Part shown: positions 26,933 to 36,300 of the stretch, one piece after another
Numbering within the stretch: position 1 is the stretch's first letter
Layout of the letters: each line of letters starts with the position of its first letter
NCBI GenBank assembly: GCA_018780035.1
Contig: JADMKE010000001.1
Span: 186,001 to 250,000, forward strand
Length of the DNA: 64,000 bases
Source: Candidatus Sericytochromatia bacterium
GTDB lineage: Bacteria; Cyanobacteriota; Sericytochromatia; UBA7694
Reading direction: 5' to 3'
Made by a program: the position numbers and the translations under genes
The notes under the pieces: model-generated
What the model saw: only the letters and a program-made list of their open reading frames with translations
Database searches by the model: none
What the model was told of the DNA's origin: nothing

Positions 26933-27742
26933 TTAACGAACGAGGTTGATCACGGTATCCAGATTGGTTTGGTGCACCGAAATGATCTTGCTGACCGCAC
27001 TGAAAAACTTTTGTGCCAGTGAGAGTTCGGGCAAGGTTTGAGAAAGCGAACTGTTTGAGCTTTCCAAACTCTGAGCAATTACGCGGGCGTCACCGGGGTT
27101 CAAGTTGACCATGATCGAGTCACGGGTAGACTCAAAGACGGTTGAACCGTAACGGCTAAAACGCAGGAAATTGGGAGTCGCGGTATTAAAGACGTCGCGC
27201 TCATCGTACACACGTACACCGGCAACCCCAAACGCCGTACCGCCAACAACCACAAGGCCGTTAACCACGTCGAGGTTCGCACCGCGACCCAGACTGTCTA
27301 CCAAGTACAGGCCTGTGCTGTGAACCAGGCGCAAAACGCCCGCATCGTTGACGACGTGAAATTCCCCATCTCGGGAATAATAGGCGATCGAACCACCTGG
27401 AGCCACGCCCGCAGCACCCCCAACAGGTGCCAGCGTTGCCAAGCGGAAGAAACCTTTGCCTTGAATGGCCAAGTGGGTGGGCTCGGTAGAGGCCACAATT
27501 GAACCCTGAGAGAAATCAATCGAACTCTGATCAATTTGCAGGGTAGACTCGGGCAACTGAATCCCCAGGACAGGACCATTGGGGTTTCTGACAACTTCGC
27601 TCACACCGCCACGGAATTTGACCTTATTGGCCTTATAACCGGTACGGCTGGTAGCGTTCAGATTGGAGTTAATGACAGCAATCCAGCTGTTGATTGCGCC
27701 AAGCGAATAAAGTCCGTCAAATCCAAAATCTCCGCGGCCCAT
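26933..27742 (-). CDS. Flagellar rod/hook-family protein (FlgF/FlgG-like)
   Basis: 269 residues. GGAGG lies 5 nt before the start. The N-terminal helix has the flagellar signature INSNLNATSRTGYKANKVKF, matching NNLANxNTxGFK of rod and hook proteins. The middle contains FKAKG-like THLAIQGKGFFRLA, as in FlgG/FlgE. The C-terminus LAQKFFSAVSKIISVHQTNLDTVINLV matches the paired terminal coiled coil. It would form the distal rod or hook-basal structure outside the inner membrane. No other flagellar gene is in the window. Confidence 0.88.
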   Translation of the reverse strand: MGRGDFGFDGLYSLGAINSWIAVINSNLNATSRTGYKANKVKFRGGVSEVVRNPNGPVLGIQLPESTLQIDQSSIDFSQGSIVASTEPTHLAIQGKGFFRLATLAPVGGAAGVAPGGSIAYYSRDGEFHVVNDAGVLRLVHSTGLYLVDSLGRGANLDVVNGLVVVGGTAFGVAGVRVYDERDVFNTATPNFLRFSRYGSTVFESTRDSIMVNLNPGDARVIAQSLESSNSSLSQTLPELSLAQKFFSAVSKIISVHQTNLDTVINLVR

Positions 27743-28237
27743 TTAGCCTCCAAATTGTTGTGCTTCGTTATTTTAAGCGACTTCTAACAATCTCTGAAGC
27801 CGCCGAATGATAATTCTTAAATTTTAAAACCAACTGATAGAGCAATGAGGTGTGTTCCGAGCTATATCTAGATTGGAACAAGCTATATCCAGGCTGGTAC
27901 CAAAGGAACGATCAAGCAGAAACTTGATCAGGCTTTTGATATTAACTCTATTATTGCTTTATAGTGAGCTTTACTCAAGTCATTTTAATACAAAAAAAAC
28001 AAATTTAAAACATTACTTGGTTAACTTAATCAATTTTTAATCAAAGTTAACAAAGCAAACCTCGCTTCGTCTTGCTCGGAAAAATCAGAACCCCTTTTAG
28101 ACAAAATGCCAACAGACCCTATTTCTTCATCTTAACCAAATCTTATTTTGAGGTTATATGAGCCTTATTCTTTCTCACGTCAGATCTGTTGGGCAAGGGG
28201 GGATGAGTATAAGTAGGCAAATTGAAATGGAAAAGGA
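27743..28237. other. Long AT-rich intergenic region
   Basis: About 495 nt, clearly more A+T-rich than the flanking genes. It contains an inverted repeat GATCAAG/CTTGATC near 27910-27929 followed by a few T, and two imperfect copies of an AGCTATATC(T/C)AG block near 27860-27896. No tRNA, convincing ORF or transposon end is seen. It holds the divergent promoters of the flanking genes, or a remnant of something lost. Confidence 0.55.
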
Positions 28238-29533
28238 ATGAGGTCCACGTTTAAAATGAATTTCGCAGTCACTGGCACACTCCCCACAAGCAATGGGTAT
28301 GCACCCCTGCAACCCCTTGCTGCCCCGGCACCGGCAGCTACCACCGGCTATGTTCCCCAGAACGTGGCAACGGATTCTTTTATGACCAGTGCCAACCCCG
28401 TCTTTTCCGCTCCTGCCAGCGCCTTTCAATTTGCCCAGCCTGCCGCAGCCAATACCAACTTCTCTCCTTTTGTTCCCACCCTGACCACCCTGAGCATTTC
28501 CAAAACCGATCTGCAGTGGGCCACCGAACTCGAAGCCAAAGTGCAGCAGGGCTACCAACCCACCTCTGAAGAAGCCGCTTATTATAAAAATGTCGGCGCT
28601 CAACTGAACATGATGCGTGAAAATATCCAACCCCTGAGCCCGGCTCCGGCCCTGCCCCAGATTCAGAATTTTGGTCCTGCTCCTGAGGCTCCTGCTACCC
28701 AGCAGCCCACTCAGCCAAACCAGCCCTCCCAGGCTTTTACCAACCCCAATCTGCCCGCTGCCGACAAACAGGTTACCCTGTCTGAAATCGAGTGGTCGCT
28801 GATTCTGGAAGAAAAAGTTCAGAAATACGCTTACAAACCCACCCCCGAAGAAGAACAGAAATACCAGAATATCCTGGCCCGCTTCAAAGCCAATCAGGAA
28901 ATCAAAATGGAATTCATGGATGCCCTGGCTGCTCAGTCTCCCTGGGTCGGTGCCAACGTCGCTTCCATCCGTTACAGCAAAATTATCGCAGGCCAAATCA
29001 GCGGCATTGTTGGTGCCGTTAAAAATGGCAGCGGCTCCGTTCTGGCCGGTCTGAAAGGGTTGGGCATGACCGCTGTCAAAGCCACTGGCCTCTCGGCCCT
29101 GGTGAGCGGTGGTTTCTCCCTCGTCACCAACGGCATTGCTTATCTGCAAGGCAAGAAAAACAAAACCCAGGTATTGGCCAACGTTGCCACCGATACCGTG
29201 ACCGGCGCCTTTACAGGTCTGGGTGCTACCGTCGTCGGCGGTGCCGCAATGACGGCCTTGGCTGCCACCAGCCTGGCTGGCTGGCCTGTGACCCTCCTGG
29301 TCGGTGCAGCAGGCATGCTCGGCGGCTATCTGGCCGACAAGCTGCTGGTCAAAACCGGTGCCAAAGAGTGGATCAAAAGCAAAGTGATCGGCATGCTCGA
29401 AGGTGGAAGTATCCAGCCCAAACCTCAGCAGCCCACTCAACCCAGCCAGCCCACGGCTCCCCAGCCGACTCAGCCCCAGCAGCCTGCTTACCAAGCGCCT
29501 GCTTACGGCCCCATGCCCGTCTACGGCTATTAA
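28238..29533 (+). CDS. Uncharacterised Pro/Gln/Ala-rich protein with glycine-rich hydrophobic core
   Basis: 431 residues from the ATG at 28238; an ATG at 28256 (MNFAVTG) is equally possible. It has no signal peptide. Pro/Ala-rich linkers separate two copies of a helical unit (LEAKVQQGYQPTSEEAAYY near 95 and LEEKVQKYAYKPTPEEEQKY near 190). A long Gly/Ala-rich hydrophobic region follows (about 240-375: GAVKNGSGSVLAGLKGLG, GAFTGLGATVVGGAAM, LVGAAGMLGGYLADKLL). The tail is Pro/Gln/Tyr-rich. The core could be membrane-inserting helices or a glycine-zipper assembly. No family is recognised. A terminator follows. Confidence 0.75.
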   Translation: MRSTFKMNFAVTGTLPTSNGYAPLQPLAAPAPAATTGYVPQNVATDSFMTSANPVFSAPASAFQFAQPAAANTNFSPFVPTLTTLSISKTDLQWATELEAKVQQGYQPTSEEAAYYKNVGAQLNMMRENIQPLSPAPALPQIQNFGPAPEAPATQQPTQPNQPSQAFTNPNLPAADKQVTLSEIEWSLILEEKVQKYAYKPTPEEEQKYQNILARFKANQEIKMEFMDALAAQSPWVGANVASIRYSKIIAGQISGIVGAVKNGSGSVLAGLKGLGMTAVKATGLSALVSGGFSLVTNGIAYLQGKKNKTQVLANVATDTVTGAFTGLGATVVGGAAMTALAATSLAGWPVTLLVGAAGMLGGYLADKLLVKTGAKEWIKSKVIGMLEGGSIQPKPQQPTQPSQPTAPQPTQPQQPAYQAPAYGPMPVYGY

Positions 29534-29547
29534 AGACAAAGACAAAC

Positions 29548-29580
29548 GGCCTCTTGGTTAGACAACCAGGGGGCCTTTTT
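29548..29580 (+). terminator. Intrinsic terminator, partly inside the convergent gene's 3' end
   Basis: Stem GGCCTCTTGGTT/AACCAGGGGGCC (mismatched in the middle), followed by five T on the plus strand. It ends the uncharacterised gene. The right half encodes the final residues of the convergent glycosyltransferase. Confidence 0.8.
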
Positions 29581-30472
29581 GTTGAACCAGAGCCAATTCC
29601 GCTAAATAATAATGATTGAGATAGGCCCGTGCCAAGGCCAGGGCCATTTTGGCTTGGCCGCGCCGCTGCATGTTTTGTAAGGCATTTAAAACACCCGCTT
29701 CATTTACCCTTCCTCCGAGTCTGAGCAGGCTATCCAGCCAGGGGTGCAAGGGGGTGAGTTGGGTCATCAAACGCACCTCTAGGCAAGGGTGTTTGTTAAA
29801 AAAATGCCAAGCCCCCCGCGCCCGGGCCTGCTCTTTGGCGATCAATACAGGCCAATCCGCCAAATCAAAAGGCGGCTCCAGATGGTAGCCCACAGCGGCT
29901 GGCACAGGTCGAGATTTCAGTCCCTGTTGGCGCAAACGCAGCCCCAATTCCAGGTCTTCCCAGCCATAGTGGCGAAAGGCCAAATCAAAGCCCCCGGCCT
30001 TTTCCACCGCGGCTTTGGCCACCGAGACATTGCCTGTCGCAAAAAAAGCGCGCGACGCATCGGTCCAGGGACTAAACGGGGTGAGTGTGGGATTGGCATC
30101 ATCATGGCTGATAATCACCCGCCCCTGCCCGATCCAGCCTGCCCCATGGTGTCTGTGAAAATGCAGATGGGCCGCAACAAAATCGGGGCAGACAATCATA
30201 TCGCTATCAAGAAAGATCAAGAGTGGGGCCTCTGCCAAGGCAATGGCTTGGTTGCGGGCTGCTGAGCGCCCTTGGTTTTCGCTCAGGTGCTGCCATTTCA
30301 GCCGTTGCCAATTCAGGGCCGTTAGATAATCTGCGGTGCCATCCTGAGAACCGTCGTCCACCACCACAATCTCAAAATCCGGGCAGTTTTGCTCCCGCAA
30401 GGCTGCCAGACAGCGCTCAAGACGGGCAAGAGAGTTATAGGTTGGAATCAGCACTGTGGCGTGTTTAAACAT
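29558..30472 (-). CDS. Family 2 glycosyltransferase
   Basis: 304 residues. The GT-A fold start is VLIPTYNSLARLERCLAAL, with nucleotide loop VVVDDGSQDGT and metal-binding FLDSDMIV (DxD). The acceptor region has FRHYGWEDLELGLRL, the ED motif seen in rhamnosyl- and galactofuranosyl-type GT2 enzymes. No membrane helix is seen, so it is cytosolic or peripheral and adds a sugar to an envelope glycan precursor. The last codons lie within the terminator of the convergent gene. Confidence 0.9.
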   Translation of the reverse strand: MFKHATVLIPTYNSLARLERCLAALREQNCPDFEIVVVDDGSQDGTADYLTALNWQRLKWQHLSENQGRSAARNQAIALAEAPLLIFLDSDMIVCPDFVAAHLHFHRHHGAGWIGQGRVIISHDDANPTLTPFSPWTDASRAFFATGNVSVAKAAVEKAGGFDLAFRHYGWEDLELGLRLRQQGLKSRPVPAAVGYHLEPPFDLADWPVLIAKEQARARGAWHFFNKHPCLEVRLMTQLTPLHPWLDSLLRLGGRVNEAGVLNALQNMQRRGQAKMALALARAYLNHYYLAELALVQQKGPLVV

Positions 30473-30513
30473 GGCTTTGCCTAACTTTGTTTAACCTTCT
30501 GTCTTCAATAGAC

Positions 30514-30556
30514 AAAAGCCGCTGCAGCCTGAAGAACAAGCAAACAGCGGCTTTTT
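30514..30556 (-). terminator. Intrinsic terminator after amylase gene
   Basis: AAAAGCCGCTG/CAGCGGCTTTT arms separated by about 20 nt; on the minus strand the stem ends in TTTT. It lies just after the amylase stop and before the glycosyltransferase start. Confidence 0.75.
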
Positions 30557-30570
30557 AAACTGGGCGGAAC

Positions 30571-32223
30571 TTAACGGAGTGGGCTCCATTCCATCAAGAC
30601 ACCGGTCTTGGGGGGCACTTGTGGAACCAGCAATTGACCGTTGCGAATCTGCAGGGTGCGACCCGTGATCAGATCTTTGAGATTGCCATCAGGCACACTC
30701 ACCCGGCTCAGATCCATGGGAATGTCCTGGGCTTTGGTGTGATTGTTCATGACCACCATCAATTTGCTCTTGGCGTCTTCACGCAGATAGGCAAAGGTGC
30801 GGTTGTCGTTGTGGCGCATCAGGCTGCGGAAAGAACCCCGACGCAGCGCTGAATACTGGTTGCGAATCTGAATCAGGCGCTTGTAATAATTGCGCAATTC
30901 CAAATTCTGTTGGGCCGGATCCCAGGGGAAGGTGCGGCGGCAATCGGGGTCCATTTCTCCGGCCATACCGATTTCGTCCCCATAATAAATGACGGGAGCG
31001 CCGACATAAGTCATCATAAACAGGGCGGCCAAGCGTACCTTGTTGAGATCGCCTTTGGCCATGGTCAACATGCGGGCTGTATCGTGGCTGCCCAAAACAT
31101 TGAACATGCTGTAGGTCACAGAGTCGGGGTGGCGCTTACGCAGCCCTTCCAGGCCCCAGTCGATTTGATCGACACTGGCTTTGTCTTCGACAAAGAAGTT
31201 GAGCACCTGTTCTCTAAAGGCATAGTTCATAACAGCGTCAAACTGATCGCCTTGCAGCCAGGGAGAGCCGTCGCCCCAAATTTCGCCGACGATATAGAGG
31301 TCGGGATTAACGCGTTTGACGCGGGTACGGAATTCGCGCCAGAAATTCATATCGCGAATTTCGTTGGGCACGTCTAAGCGCCAGCCATCAATGCCGAGTT
31401 TGGCCCAGTACTCGGCCACTTGAAAGAGATGTTCACGCACTTCGGGATTGTACTCGTTGAATTTGGGCAGGGTAGCATGGCCCCACCAGGCTTCGTAATT
31501 GGGTTTGGGATCTTTGACCACAGGGAATCCGTGGAAGAGATACCAATTCCAGTATTTGGACTGGGTGCCATTTTTTTCTGCGTCGCGGAAGGCCCAGTGG
31601 GTGTCTCCCGAATGGTTAAAGACCGCATCCAACACGACTTTAATGCCCAGGGCATGGGCCTGAGTGACCAGGCGTTTGAAGGTGTTGATATCGCCAAAAG
31701 CGGGATCGACCTTCATGAAGTCGGCTGTATTGTATTTGTGGTTAGAGGTTGGGGCATCAAAAATGGGGTTAAAATAAATTGCGTTGACACCCAATTCTTT
31801 GAGGTAAGGCAATTTCTGAATGACCCCATCGAGGTCGCCACCCATGAAGTTAAACAATTCGGGTTTGCTGCCCCAGGGCATGGTGCCTGCGGGATCGTTT
31901 TGGCGATTGCCATTAAAGAAACGCTCTGGGAAAATCTGGTAAAAAACCGCGTCTTTGACCCATTCCGGTGTGGCAAAACCCGCATTGTTGCGGGTGGCCA
32001 TTGGTGTCACAGGGGTGGATTTCTGACGTGCAGCAATCAGGTTTTTGGTGGCCCCAATTGAATAGCGAGACAAATCGGATTGGACTCCGGCACCCTGGGC
32101 CTGAACCCGTCCAGGAATTTGAGTATTGCTGGGGTTGAGGGCGGGTCCCCCCAAGTTGGAACAGGCTGACAAAGTCAAACTGGTCAAGAGAGCGGTACTG
32201 AGAAAGGAACGAATCTGTTTCAT
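30571..32223 (-). CDS. GH13 alpha-amylase-family lipoprotein
   Basis: 550 residues from the ATG at 32223 (AGAGG 8 nt upstream; a farther in-frame ATG at 32244 is less likely). The signal peptide has lipobox TLSAC, so it is attached to a membrane. The catalytic barrel shows all GH13 regions: DAVFNHSG, GWRLDVPNEI (nucleophile Asp), IVGEIWGDG (acid Glu) and VLGSHDTARM. VFYQIFPERFFNGN near the start is typical of neopullulanase/cyclomaltodextrinase-like enzymes. It would cleave alpha-1,4-glucans at the cell surface or in the periplasm. Confidence 0.94.
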   Translation of the reverse strand: MKQIRSFLSTALLTSLTLSACSNLGGPALNPSNTQIPGRVQAQGAGVQSDLSRYSIGATKNLIAARQKSTPVTPMATRNNAGFATPEWVKDAVFYQIFPERFFNGNRQNDPAGTMPWGSKPELFNFMGGDLDGVIQKLPYLKELGVNAIYFNPIFDAPTSNHKYNTADFMKVDPAFGDINTFKRLVTQAHALGIKVVLDAVFNHSGDTHWAFRDAEKNGTQSKYWNWYLFHGFPVVKDPKPNYEAWWGHATLPKFNEYNPEVREHLFQVAEYWAKLGIDGWRLDVPNEIRDMNFWREFRTRVKRVNPDLYIVGEIWGDGSPWLQGDQFDAVMNYAFREQVLNFFVEDKASVDQIDWGLEGLRKRHPDSVTYSMFNVLGSHDTARMLTMAKGDLNKVRLAALFMMTYVGAPVIYYGDEIGMAGEMDPDCRRTFPWDPAQQNLELRNYYKRLIQIRNQYSALRRGSFRSLMRHNDNRTFAYLREDAKSKLMVVMNNHTKAQDIPMDLSRVSVPDGNLKDLITGRTLQIRNGQLLVPQVPPKTGVLMEWSPLR

Positions 32224-32378
32224 GCTGAAACCTCTTTGGTTCATCTGGATAAGAAAGAGCTAACCTAATTTAATTTTAACAGGAACTTAACCTTTTCTTG
32301 CTAAAAAATAAATAGAAATTAACATTTGGTTTTTTACTATCATTTTTATTGCTCGCAAAAGGCTTTTGGGTGCAGCCC

Positions 32379-32429
32379 GACTTGCCGTTCGGCTTGCTGT
32401 TTTGACTTACTGTTTTGACTTATTACACG
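32379..32429 (+). repeat. Four degenerate 12-13-nt tandem units in intergenic DNA
   Basis: Units begin GACTTGCCGTTCG, GCTTGCTGTTTT, GACTTACTGTTTT and GACTTATTACACG. They lie in the 287-nt gap between the amylase start and the exonuclease stop. The remainder of the gap is AT-rich without other visible features. Confidence 0.7.
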
Positions 32430-32510
32430 ATAAGCCAAACATAAGCTCCAAATATAAGCACAGTGTAACCGATCTCAGTGGCTCTGACCAGCCAGATTTT
32501 GGCGTTTTTC

Positions 32511-33344
32511 TTATGCTGACCCCAAAAACTGCATTCGGTCGAGACGAAACTGTCGGTTTTCTTGGCGCAGGTGGCAAAATGCCTCTAAATAGGTAAATGT
32601 GCCCCGGCCGGCCAAAAACAGGGGGGTGACTACCCGCTCTGTGCGTTCGTTGCGGGCATTGTGATAATAAATTTTAACGTCTTGTTGTTGGGAAATGGCC
32701 AAGTTCAGCGGGGGGGTTAACGGGTGATCCACTGCCACTGCGGCCTGCATGACGTCGTTCCGCACCCCCGGATAATGCTGCCAAAAACTCTCAAGAGGGG
32801 TTTCGGCCTGTTCAGGCAAACGCGAGACACAGAGCTTAAACAGCTCTGCGCAGGCCCGGCTATCTGGCAAGGCACGGTGAGCCGGGCCATCCATGGCCAA
32901 ATCAAAATGGGCGGCCAAGGTTGTGAGTTTGTAATTGGGGGCCTCGGGCAATAAAATCCGGGCCAGACGGCAGGTATCCATGGTGGGGTGAGGGGGATAG
33001 GCAAAGCCCGCACGCCGCAATTCGCAGGCCAAAAAAGCCAGATCAAAACTGGCATTGTGGGCCAGTAGAATACCATCCTGCCAAAAGGCCTGTAGGGCAG
33101 GCACCAAACTTGCAAACACAGGTGCATCCGCTACCATGGCTTGGGTAATCCCGTGAATACCAATCACCACAGCTGGAATCAGCATTTGTGGATTGACGAG
33201 ATTTGAGAAGGTATCCAAGATACCTTCCCTGAGTGAAAACTTGACTGCTGCCACCTCGACAATCCGATCGCGCACAGCAGAAAGACCGGTGGTTTCCAGA
33301 TCAAGTGCAATAAAAACCTGATCCTTTAATAAACCACCGGGCAT
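32511..33344 (-). CDS. DEDDh 3'-5' exonuclease fused to a WYL-like domain
   Basis: 277 residues. The exonuclease domain (1-175) is of the DnaQ/epsilon type: ALDLETTG with Asp15/Glu17, LLAHNASFDLAF (second Asp), and HRALPDSRAC (His and last Asp). The C-terminal 70 residues match a WYL domain pattern: KIYYHNARNERTERVVTPLFL then TYLEAFCHLRQENRQFRLDRM. WYL domains bind nucleic acid or nucleotide ligands and regulate transcription factors and nucleases. A fusion of this kind could make the exonuclease ligand-controlled. The stop of the giant repeat protein's convergent neighbour is absent; both genes are minus-strand, 23 nt apart. Confidence 0.88.
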   Translation of the reverse strand: MPGGLLKDQVFIALDLETTGLSAVRDRIVEVAAVKFSLREGILDTFSNLVNPQMLIPAVVIGIHGITQAMVADAPVFASLVPALQAFWQDGILLAHNASFDLAFLACELRRAGFAYPPHPTMDTCRLARILLPEAPNYKLTTLAAHFDLAMDGPAHRALPDSRACAELFKLCVSRLPEQAETPLESFWQHYPGVRNDVMQAAVAVDHPLTPPLNLAISQQQDVKIYYHNARNERTERVVTPLFLAGRGTFTYLEAFCHLRQENRQFRLDRMQFLGSA

Positions 33345-33367
33345 TGTTTTAAAACCTATGTCTAACC

Positions 33368-36300
33368 TTAATTCCAGAAGGAAGTGAGCATTTTATCCGC
33401 TTTGGTGCGAATGTCTTGCGGCAATTTATTCCAGATACCGTCGGCCATGGCCTGGTTTTTGAGGCGCTTGATCGGTTTTTCGCGATCAATACCGCTCATA
33501 TACTGATCAATGGTACTGGAAATCAGATTTTGGGCAGGTTTATTGCCCGTGGCGGCCGCTTTTGTGAGCGAATAGAGAATCAGGAAAGAGCGATTGTCAT
33601 CGATGTCTTTCAAGAATCGGCTGGCAGGGAATTGGGGCTGGGTAACCACAGCCAGAACCTCTTCGTCAGTGACGCCGAGATTGCCGAGAATTCGGCCCAA
33701 TTCAGCCGCTTGACCACTATCCACCAGGGTTTTGGCCAATTGGTTGCGGTTGGCAGGGGTGCCATTGACCCAGATTTTTTCAGCCAACTCACTGACTTTT
33801 GTGGGATCAGCCACGCCGCCATAACCAAAATAGGTTTTGTTCTGAAGCTGTTTATTGAGTTCACCCAGTTCAGCTGAGAGATCGAGCTTGGGAGCTGCTT
33901 GCGGAGCTTCTCCCGGTGCGGTTGGGGCAATCTGCAATTGGCTGAGATCGACGGCTCCAGGTGTTGCGGGAGCGGGGGCGCCTGGCTGAGGGGCTGCCGG
34001 CTGAGGCGCGGCAGGAGCCGCAGTGGGCTTGACCTGGTCAGGGGCAATGCCCAAGGCATTTAACACACTGGTCATACCAGCGGCCACGTCAGGGTAACCC
34101 TGAACGCCGGGCAAACTCTCAGTTAAAATCCCGGCTGAAGCCTGTTTTTGTTCAGGGGTCATGGTCTTGATCAGCTCGGCCCGCATCGCTTCGTTGGGGG
34201 TGCGCAAAGTCAAGGCCAGCAAAATTTCGGTTTTGGCCTGATCATTGTAGAGTTTAAACACCTCTTTTTGCTGGGCTTTGCTCAGGGTTGGAAAGGTGTC
34301 CAAGGCCTTATCTGCTGGCAACTCCAAGAAAGCTGCTGCATTAAAGGCCGGGGCGGCAGGCTGTGCGGGGGTTGCTGGCTTGGGAGCCGCAGGCTTTGGT
34401 GCTGCGGGCTTGGGAGCGGCAACGGGCGCTTCTTCAACCACAGGAGCGGAATCAGCTGCTCCTGCTGCCACATCCGCAGGAGAGGCAGGTGTCGCAGGAG
34501 CCTTTACGGGTGTCGCAGGCGCCGGTACGTTCACTGGGGCTTCAGCCACTGCCGCTGGAGCGGCTGGAGCGGCTGTTAACGGGGCCACCGTGGCTTTGCC
34601 GCCGAGTTCACCGACCAATAAATTGAGCTCAGTGGTTTGGGAGAAGGCCTGACCCGCTGTTCCCTGCAAGAGGGACTGATAAAAAGTGGCAATCTGGCCC
34701 TTTTCTTCGGGGCTCATACTGGCAATCAGGCGGGAGCGCATCTCTTGATTGTCGATCTGTTGGGTGGTGACTGCCAACAAAACATCGGCTTTGTCTTGGG
34801 GGCTGAGCGCTTTAAACAGGCGATCTTGATCCTCTGGACTGAGATCTCTGAAACGTTGCAATTGTTCATTTTTAGGCAATTGCAGGTAGCCGTTCAAATC
34901 GATCATGGTTGGGGACACCGGTGCGGCTGGCACTTCGCTCACAGGGGGTGTGGGGGAAGGTGGGAAAGGTTCTGCGCCTGTGACGGGGGCTGTGGGAGCT
35001 GCTGGCGCGGCAGGTGTAACCGGTGCTGCGGGTGCGGCTGGAGAAGCCGGTGCGGCAGGTGCTGCAGGAGTAGCCGGTGCGGCAGGTGCTGCAGGAGTAG
35101 CCGGTGCGGCAGGTGCAATGGCCTCTTCTGAAGGGGGACGGGTGATCACTTCTTCTTTGGGCGCTGCTGCTTCTAATTTGGCTTTTAAGGCCTGAGCCTG
35201 GGTGCTCAATTGTTGGGCAAAGCGCTGCTCATTGAGCTGAGAGAGCAATTGCTGTTTGATGCGGTTATCGCGCTGGCTGAGGTACTCATCCTGGCCGTCG
35301 GGCCAACTCAAAAGGGCGTTCATCCGCAATGCGGCAGAATTGTCTTTGAGCTGTTTGACTGCTTCAAAATCAGTTGCAGGCAAGCCCAGTGGATTGTCGG
35401 GCTGGGCCGCAAAGATATAATCGTCGGCAATCCGCAAAAAGGCCTGGCGTTTTTCCGCTGGAATCTTGCTTAGGGCCTCCAATTGTTGTTCTGGCGGTGT
35501 GGTCAAAAGTTTTTGGACTTCTTGTTCGAGTGCCAGATCAGGGGGAGCAGCCGGGGCTGCTGGTGCTGTTGGGGCTGCAGGGCCTGCCGGGGCAGGGGTA
35601 TCAGCTGCGCCTGTTGAAGCGCTAGGTGCTGCCGGTGCAGGTGCTGCTGCGGGTTTTTCGGCGGCATCCAATTCAGCCAAGCTCTTGCCCGACTCTACGG
35701 CTTTGCGGCGATCCGTTGCTCGCTGAGCAGCGGCACGGGCTTCATCCAATTGGGGTTTAAAGGCATCCAAACGCTTTTGGGCCTGTTCCACAGCCCGATT
35801 GGCTTTGCGCAGATCTTCGAGGGTGCTGCCTCCGCCCAGAAAGCTCCAAAAGCCATGTTTTTCTTTGAGTTCTTTGTTGAGTGTGCTTTTGTCTTTGATC
35901 AGGTCTTCGCGTTCGGCTTTCATGCCGCGCAGGGCCAAAGACAGTTCACGGCGCTCAGCGGGTTCAATATGCCCCTGGCTGAGCCGGGCTTCGGTTGTGC
36001 GCATATCTTTATCGAGTGCGCTAATGCTTTCATCGATATCCGCCAAACGGCCATCAATTTCGGCCAGTTTCTGAACGGCATCATCACCGATTCGATCGGC
36101 AATTTTATCGCGATCTTGTTTTGCGTCGGCGACACCTTCGACGAGTTTTGAATTTTGTTTTTCAACGCCTTTGAGCGCTTCTCCGGCTTTTTTTTCGGCT
36201 TGGCTGGCGGTGCGGTGATCATAGCTGGCACTGGTGGCATCGACAAACGAAACTTCTTGCGAGGATTTGCCCAAATTGTCTTTAAACTGGAGTGAAAAGC

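Noticed and set aside
28175-29545. 456-residue open frame antisense to the Pro/Gln-rich protein
   Set aside because: A mirror of the GC-skewed codons of the plus-strand gene, which has repeats, a terminator and sensible composition.
35046-35116. CRISPR array
   Set aside because: Units are contiguous, in frame, and without spacers. It is a linker repeat.
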